A stretch of 64,000 nt of DNA, from the NCBI GenBank assembly GCA_023105745.1, contig JALGQZ010000007.1, positions 1,132,592-1,196,591 of the forward strand. The letters are read 5' to 3'. The DNA comes from Austropuccinia psidii (lineage: Eukaryota > Basidiomycota > Pucciniomycetes > Pucciniales > Sphaerophragmiaceae). A program made the position numbers and the translations under genes. The notes beneath the pieces are model-generated. The model did no database searches. It had not been told where the DNA came from and was given only the letters and a program-made list of their open reading frames with translations. Each line of letters starts with the position of its first letter. Positions within the stretch are counted from its first letter, which is position 1. Below are positions 57,271 to 64,000 of this stretch, piece after piece.

Positions 57271-59433
57271 TGACTGTGAGGTAGATATGACATACCCATA
57301 AGGCCACAAATAACTTTATATACAGCTGATTCAGTCTTGAACAGAATTTTCAGTTGAAATTAAAATGAAAAATAACAAAAGATAAGTAGAAATTTGGTTT
57401 GGATTAACAAAGCTATAGTTATTATGTCATTTTTGAATTCTACACCAAAAATAACCTAGGGTACACCCATAGGGTGTTATACCCAAAAATGTTTATTTCT
57501 TAATTTATTGGAAGATTTAAGAATCTCACAGTACTAATGTAAATTTTTCAACATTTTTCACAATTGTCAAATTTAAGCTTAAATAAGATTGAATTTAAAG
57601 TTGCATAAGGTTTATGCAACCTTACCAAATTTTTTATTTAAAATTGAGGTGTTGTGTATATTTACTGAATTGGCTAAGGAATTGCCATACAGAATTTAAA
57701 TCCTGTGTGAGCTCAATTTAAAACTGTTCAAGGAAATAGTATGGCTTAAAATAAATAGAAGGGCAAAATCCATGCAGAAAGACCAAACAGAGCTGGGGTA
57801 CCCAACTTTCCGGATATGCAAGGATTCAATTAATGTTTTCAACCTGTATTGGAGGATTTTTGACCTTATTTAAAATTTAACATTAGACTTTGATCCAACC
57901 TTAAAGCTTAAACTGGTTTTATCCCAAATTAGACAGGAATTTCAAGCTGCCAAAGGGTAAATCCCAATATGGTAGATTGAAATTGAAGTTTTGAGAGGTG
58001 TCCAAGCTTAATTAAGCTAAAAGAGCTTAAATAAGCTTAAAAAATTACAGTTACAAGTATCAATACCTTATGAAAAGTTAAGGTTTAGTGTGTATTGCTA
58101 TTTTACATGGGAAACGAGCAATGACTTCAAAAATTCATTCAAAATCTAAATCTCAATGGATTTGCTTGAAATTTTCACACAGCTTAAGATTAAATCTTAT
58201 CTGTGTATAAATTGAATTTTAAGTATCTTTTATACGTAGGTTTTATCTTTGATTAGCCTGGAAAATTACTCTTTTAATTATATTTATAGAAAATTAAGAT
58301 TTCTTTAAAAATTAATGAAAAATTGAGCTTAAGAGATTTTTACTTGAAACTCTATTCTTAAGTTTTTCATGTGATTGACTTTAATATAAAGAAACTTATT
58401 TTATATGAAAACTCAAAATAATCAACCTAAATGAGGATTAAAGCTACTTGGAGTTAAGAATGACACTGGTAGCTTTAAATTGGAATCAAAAATAATTTAC
58501 CTTAAGTTAAGAACCTTATTTTTAAGCATGGTTTTCAGTTTTGACCTGCCCACGCGCTCTATATCAATTATGAATGATGATATTTACTCTGCAGACATAA
58601 AAAGACTATTCATCACTGTTTTGTCCATCAATTTTCAATCCAATCCAATTATATTAGACATTTAAACAGGTAAAGTTTTATTATATATAAAATCTCATTA
58701 TTAAAGTGTTTCTTAAATATTTTATTCTTTACAAATCTTAAATTAAAGAATTGAAATCATAGAAATTAGATTATTGTTTTAATCACCAATAATATATTTT
58801 ATTTTATGAAATTATTTTCTTAAAATATCTTTTAAAATCCACAAATTCCTCTTGAACCCTCCTTAAATCATATTTTTATTATGAAAAGTGGTTTTATCTT
58901 TTGAAATATTGATTTTTGGCGTGTTTTCAACTTCTAATAACTATTTGATATAATAACTGTTGTATTTGACTTGTTGTATTAATTATATACTATAAATAAT
59001 TTTTTCTCTAAAATTCTATAATTTGTTTTATCTATTATTAGTTTTTTTATATAAAATTTTTCATAACAATTATATCTGCACAGTGTGTGTTATAATTTCT
59101 TCTTATAAATAATATTAATATTATTTATAAGTGGTTAAATATCTATCTTTTACATGTGTAATTATCTCATTAATAGCTTTAAACTTCTTATTGTTATAGC
59201 TGTCAGTGACTATAACAGTAATAGAATGATTATAACTTATTATAATTATTAATATTTCTCTATTATTATATTATATAATAATAGCTAAATTTATTTTTTT
59301 ACTACAATTATTTTAATAATTATATTTAATTTGTGGTTATAATATTTTGTTATATTTTATTTTTCTACTGAGGAAAGTCATTGTAATCTTGATATTGTTA
59401 CTATTCTCAAGAGTTTCATAGACAAGCCTTACA
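57271..59433 (+). repeat. K: old solo LTR of the A type
   Basis: It aligns with the A LTR over its length (CATACCCATAAGGCCACAAA near the start, GACAAGCCTTACA at the end) but with many substitutions and indels. No clear duplication flanks it (TTAGG before, CCAAT after). The frame at 58480-58665 lies inside the LTR and is not a gene. Confidence 0.85.
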
Positions 59434-61250
59434 CCAATACCCAATCCAGTCAGATGGAAGTGGACTCAGAAGTAGAATTGGTCCCACACAAGGGAAAAGA
59501 AAGGGAAAAATGCCCAGTGGAACAGAATACACACAAGGAAGTGCCATATCCCAGAAATGCCCAAAGTTTTTGCACAAGAATTGCAACTAAGTATGAGCAA
59601 TCCCAACAGAGAGAAATCACATTCAGAGGGCTCAAATAGACATGTAAATGATTCAGTAGAAGCAGTACTAAATGGTGATTAAGGAAAAAGATTAGGAAAT
59701 GTTATCACAAATCCACAAAGGAGTGCTGAACTCCTGGAAAATTATCAAAATGTTCCTCAAGGAGGAGGAAATAGTGAAACACTCCAATGGATGGAATCCA
59801 CTATCATCCAAACTTCAAAGAAAAAAGATAAAGGACTGGAACATCAAAAAGAGGGGGGAAAGCAGGGAAGACGTGCCAGTAGCTTCTACCAGAAAGCCAC
59901 AAGCAAGCCAGCCTCCACAATAGGGGAAGAACAGAAAGAAAAGGAACTGGAGGAAACCATATTCTCCAAGTCACAGGAGCCCAAGAATTCAAAAGGATGC
60001 TATGAATAATATCTTCAACATGGCAAGAACATTGATGGAATTTGGGGACAGAGAGGAACAATGAATGAGACAACCCCATTTCCAAATGAAGTAAATTTTC
60101 CTCCTGATGTTGTAGATACCTTAAAAGAAACTGTAAATAGTATATTATTCCTAAAAAATCAAATAAATTCTATTATCCTTAAAAGAAATAAACAGTATTC
60201 AATTATCTTCAAGCCAAATTCTTGTACAAAATAAAAAAGAAATGACAATATTAAATTCATGGTTTAAAATAATAAACCCAAACTTTTTATTAACAATACT
60301 CAGAAATTGATAAAAGGAAAAAAAGAATTGTAGAGATACATAAAATATATCAAGGAAAGGACTTTGAAAATCAATTATGACAAGAGTATTGATAATTTAA
60401 GTTAATAATCACACAAAGTATCCATTTTTATTGAAAGATTTGAAGAAAACACTTCATCACATCAAAACCTACTTCAGGGCCATGTAGCTAAGAGTCATTA
60501 AGAAAGAATAAATCTCAAAGATGATATCCAAAGTGAAATCACACTTATTACAGAGAAAATCGATGAAATAAATGAGGCTAAATTAAATATGCCAAAGTTA
60601 TCAACCCCATTTTCCCACACAAGAAGTCCTGTTAAACCAAATCAGGAAATATAAAGTCTCTTCATAACAGACTTTAGCCATAAAGAAAAAAAAAGATCTT
60701 AATAAAAGAAGCACCTGAACTTAAAGGATGGCCAACACTCACAGGTGAAGGTGAATATGACCAAATGCCATTCATTAAGATAATTGAGATGTTTCAAGAA
60801 GATTATGCCATAACAGATGAATTAATCCCTGCAAGATTAAATTCATTAATTGAAAAATATTGAAAAAGATGGTATTATGGAATAAGACAAAAAAATGGAA
60901 AAAATACCTGCTCTTGGTGAAAAACCAATGATTCCTAGAGATATAAGATATGAAATAAAATTGAAAACTCATTCATTGACCCAGAGAAAGATAAAAATTT
61001 CAGTTGTTTTATAAAAAAATTTCAAAGATTAAATGAATTATATCCAGAAATTTCACAAAAGATGGTGAATATGAATATAATGAAAAGTGTGGAGGAGAAT
61101 TGGAACATTCCCTGAGGAGCGGATGCATAGAGCCATTTCCCAAAGAAGAATACATCAATTCACTGGAAGACATTGAAAAAGAACCAAAATTGGCAGAACA
61201 TGGATAGAATTCAACATAAAAAGCCCAAGTAAACAATTTATTGAGAAGGA
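59434..61250 (+). pseudogene. J ORF1/gag relic (right fragment)
   Basis: The first 600 bp align with the dual-coding region of A and B: SEVELVPHKGKER (as in I), NSWKIIKMFL...SNGWNPL and, near 60000-60060, [21 protein letters not shown], the conserved ORF1 C-terminus, now reached only through frameshifts. The coiled-coil region (60100-60660) is full of stops. From 60712 the Gag domain is visible (PELKGWPTLTGEGEYDQM, then RWYYGIRQKNGKN) with stops. It ends near 61250 without zinc knuckle or pol. It is an old, truncated family-1 copy. Confidence 0.75.
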
Positions 61251-61254
61251 CAAG

Positions 61255-61700
61255 ATTTCTTTTCCCCCAAAAAATTTATCTCTCCAATTTATTTTTTCTT
61301 TAATTCCTCCTCATGTACTATGCCTATATATATTAGATATGTAATTCAATTGAAAAATTAAATTACACAAATGTAACTATCAATTCCTCATATGTAAATT
61401 TAAGTTCACTTTTCTAAGACATGCCCACATTTTGAGATTAAAATTCAAAAAATAAATAAATCATGAATCACAAACCTCACACCACAGCTCAATTTCAACA
61501 CAAAAATTGATGGTCAACCCCAAATTCGGTCTGAATTAAATTAAGGTAAAGACTATATTTAACCTTATTTAGAGTTGATTTATAGACTTCTTACTCAGAG
61601 GTGACTAAAACTGATATTTTCTGACATGGAAGTCCCATTCAGGAATAAAAAGTTAAGCTATTTTTACTTTAGCATTCATTCAATGAAGAAAGAGAAATAC
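61255..61700 (-). repeat. L: fragment of a B-type LTR
   Basis: The inverted sequence resembles the middle and first half of the B LTR: TTTCCCCCAAAA...CTTTAATTCCTC, CATATGTAAATTTAAGTTCAC, and further on CAGAGGTGAC with AAAAAGTTA. It is diverged and lacks the LTR end. The boundary on the right is not clear. Confidence 0.6.
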
Positions 61701-63015
61701 AAAACAAAAAATTTACAGAAAGACAAAAATACAAAGGAAAATTATATTTATAGAACAGGAATCTTTTAATGAGAAACAGGAAATTTTAAGCAATGAGACT
61801 AAATGATCATTGCATAATAAAGAAAGGAACTATCTCTGAAAGTTTGAGCTTCAAGTACAACTAACTTGCATATAGTTTGCATAAAACTGGCTTGAAAATA
61901 ACTAGAGTCCAGGAAGTTAATTTGTGATATTCTGCAAGAATAATAAATTATTCAATGAGTATGAAGGAGAATTTACCATTATTATCAACTTGCAAAAGCT
62001 TCAATGCTTCAAGAAACAAATAAACTTCTGAAAACTTGTTTATTATTGTATCCAATGCCTTCATAATTTATAAAAATATGTTTGGCCTTTCTGAATCTTA
62101 TCCCATCCAAGGTAAATAATACAACTGACTTCACCAAAACACTTCAAATCTTTATCTTGAATAAAAATGATATTGTTTGGCTGGTTTTCAAAAATATTCA
62201 TACTAGCTTTTCAGTTGGCTTATTTTATATTTTGTGAAAAATTTGGAAGGATTAATTCATTTTTTGGGTATGGAAAGTCACATTAGTCTCTGAAGTGTGG
62301 GTGAGCTGATGAAAGATGTGAAAGGAGACTATTGTATCTTTTATTTGTTAATTGAACCTGTTTTTTGGATTTTCTATCATATTCCTCCTTTATTTCTTGA
62401 ATTTAGACTTCAAGATGTCACCTTTGAATACACTTATAAATAAGTGTTTCTTCCATGCCGCCTGGTAAAAATTCAAAAGATTCAACTTAATTATCAAGGT
62501 AGAAATCCACCAAGAGCAGATTACCAACAGAATTATTTGTTTTTAGAATTTGTAGGATTTTCACAAGACACTCACCACAAAACTTGGTGAAAACCATTTG
62601 AGGACCCCATCAATAAATGTGATCAGGTAAAGGCATGGCACAGTGGTGTTTCAGCTGTAATTTTACATTTTCAAACAGACAAAAGGATGGTTTCTGGTAT
62701 GTCAGATACATTTGTGCAGATCTTAGACTGTCGTCTTTTTGGAATATTTTTCTGCTTACCATGTTTTTAGATTTTACAAGCATGCATAAGTTAATGTTTT
62801 CTTTGCCCATTGTCATTTTGAAATCTTGTTGCACATAATAGATGACATCAAAAATTGAAAATGTAATGTATATAGTGAACCATACATTCCATTCACTGGA
62901 TTGCAATGTACCACCTTCAGATTTTCCCAAATTCCTTTGTATTCCGGCCAGAAATTGAGGGTAAATAACATTGTGGATATTTAAAAAGACTTTTTCTTGT
63001 TATGGTCTAATAGAT
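61700..63015. other. Unassigned AT-rich stretch
   Basis: I recognise no LTR, pol motif or RNA gene here. A minus-strand open frame of 106 codons (62930-62610) exists without a known domain. It could be a decayed mobile element or intergenic host DNA. Confidence 0.4.
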
Positions 63016-64000
63016 TGTAAGGTGTGGATATCAAACTTTGAATAAAAATCAAGTACTTTTCCTGTCCTCAAAATTTGTATAAGGTAAAAAATCAATTAAA
63101 AATAGTAAGAAATGATCTTTTTAAGAGAAAACACGCCAATTTTATTGTTTATAACTTTGTTAGTATAAAACAACAATATTATAAAGTTTTTTTGTTTTAC
63201 CAACAATAAAAATTTATCCAAAAAATACTCTACAAGAGATATTTTAAGGCTACAAAAGAAATTTCTTGAAGAGCAATTTCAATTGGAATTAATTGAGAAA
63301 TGAACTGCAAGCAATTAATTAAAGAAAAAAGTCTTTAAAAAGAATATCAAAGAGAAAAAACACCCAAAAGTGACCAGAGTGAATTTGGAAACAAAGTGAC
63401 AAAGTTAACAGTGATGAAAGATGCTTTAATTCACTTTTGGGGTGGTTCAGGGGTAAAAATAATAATAAGAGTTACAAACAATGATTATAATGATTTTTTC
63501 ACGTGGTTAGAAGGTTTAAAATGATTTAAAAAAAGGTGGTTGGAATCTTTTATTGATTTGTTTAACAGTGTATAAACTAATTATAAAAGGAAAAGATTCT
63601 AACATGAAGAGAAAAGTGGGGCAAAGAAGACATTCTTTTATAGCCATCAATTTTCTTACTACAAAAGTAGAATTTACTCTTTTAAGTCGTGAAAAACAGT
63701 CTGACAACAGAAAAGCCAATTATGGCATCATTGAACCCTGGTTTAGACCCAAAAAGGGCTGGCTTAAGCCATTTTTAGCCATTTTAGACCCTTAAATCAG
63801 CCATTACTATAGTAATACCTGGTCTAGAGCCTTCAAAACACGTCAGAATGTGTGTAAGAGGCGTAGAAACCAGTTAAAGCTGTTTTTACTAACATTGTTT
63901 TAGCTCAAGGGTAGTTTTACCCTCTTGGCAGCAGTTAAAGCCACCCTGGTTGGTATCAAAACCTCATCATCAATTGAGTCACAGACCCTGTGACTCAATT
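63016..64000 (-). repeat. M: B-type LTR, running off the right edge
   Basis: It starts TGTAAGGTGTGGATATCAAA, the inverse of the B LTR end, keeps the inverted TATA box near 63640 (CTTTTATAGCC) and matches B closely up to the window end, where it corresponds to about 28790 of B. The rest lies outside. The frames at 63516-63795 are LTR shadows. Confidence 0.88.

Noticed and set aside
58480..58665. 61-codon plus-strand frame
   Set aside because: It lies within solo LTR K and is not open in the A LTRs.
62610..62930. Copia-type or host exon on the minus strand
   Set aside because: I considered it because of its length, but no catalytic motif, zinc finger or known signature could be seen, so I left it unassigned.

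Overview
The whole 64 kb reads as nested Ty3/gypsy LTR retrotransposons. I see no convincing host gene, rRNA, tRNA or CRISPR array. The DNA is AT-rich, has short (53-86 bp) GT..AG introns, chromodomain-type integrases and fungal-type zinc motifs, so a filamentous fungus is the best fit. From memory, the Gag of family 2 and the antisense zinc-cluster protein resemble proteins that are abundant in rust fungi (Pucciniales, such as the myrtle rust Austropuccinia). That identification was not checked by search.

Two families are interleaved. Family 1 (A, B, I, J; solo LTRs K and the I-type LTR; LTR pieces L and M) has LTRs that run TGTGAGCC...CCTTACA, a leader that starts TTTGGGGGCC, and one long gag-pol frame. 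Its gag start overlaps a second, spliced reading frame, here called ORF1. Family 2 (C, D, E) has LTRs that run TGTCACA...TGTGACA, separate gag and pol frames joined by a -1 slippery heptamer at the gag stop, a canonical chromodomain, and a duplicated 3' noncoding cassette. H is known mainly from its LTR (TGTCAGCC...CTGACA).

Layout: E (minus strand, decayed) occupies 1-1956 and 12956-18607 and was split by A (1957-12955, plus strand, intact, near-identical LTRs, TSD TGATT). E itself sits in an H LTR (18608-22505), which also carries an I-type solo LTR (19856-21836) and a 502-bp tandem duplication. C (plus strand, decayed) follows at 22653-27930 and 48085-54264. It was split in its integrase by B (27931-48084, TSD CACCA/CACCT). 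B was in turn split in gag by D (30917-40974, minus strand, intact gag and pol, TSD CATAT). The 3' part of C holds a decayed antisense gene with a Zn2Cys6-type cysteine cluster, and its 3' LTR contains a solo H LTR (52357-53794, TSD ATTTA). From 54265 on there are relics: I (minus), J (plus, split by solo LTR K at 57271-59433), LTR fragment L, an unassigned stretch at 61.7-63.0 kb, and the start of LTR M running off the right edge.

The most unusual observation is in family 1. In A, B, I and J, a short intron covers the gag-pol ATG. Retaining it gives Gag-Pol; removing it deletes that ATG and joins an upstream exon to a +1 frame encoding a lysine-rich protein of about 270-280 residues with a conserved C-terminal motif. 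The architecture and reading frame persist in four divergent copies, which suggests a splice-controlled, dual-coding accessory protein of these retrotransposons.
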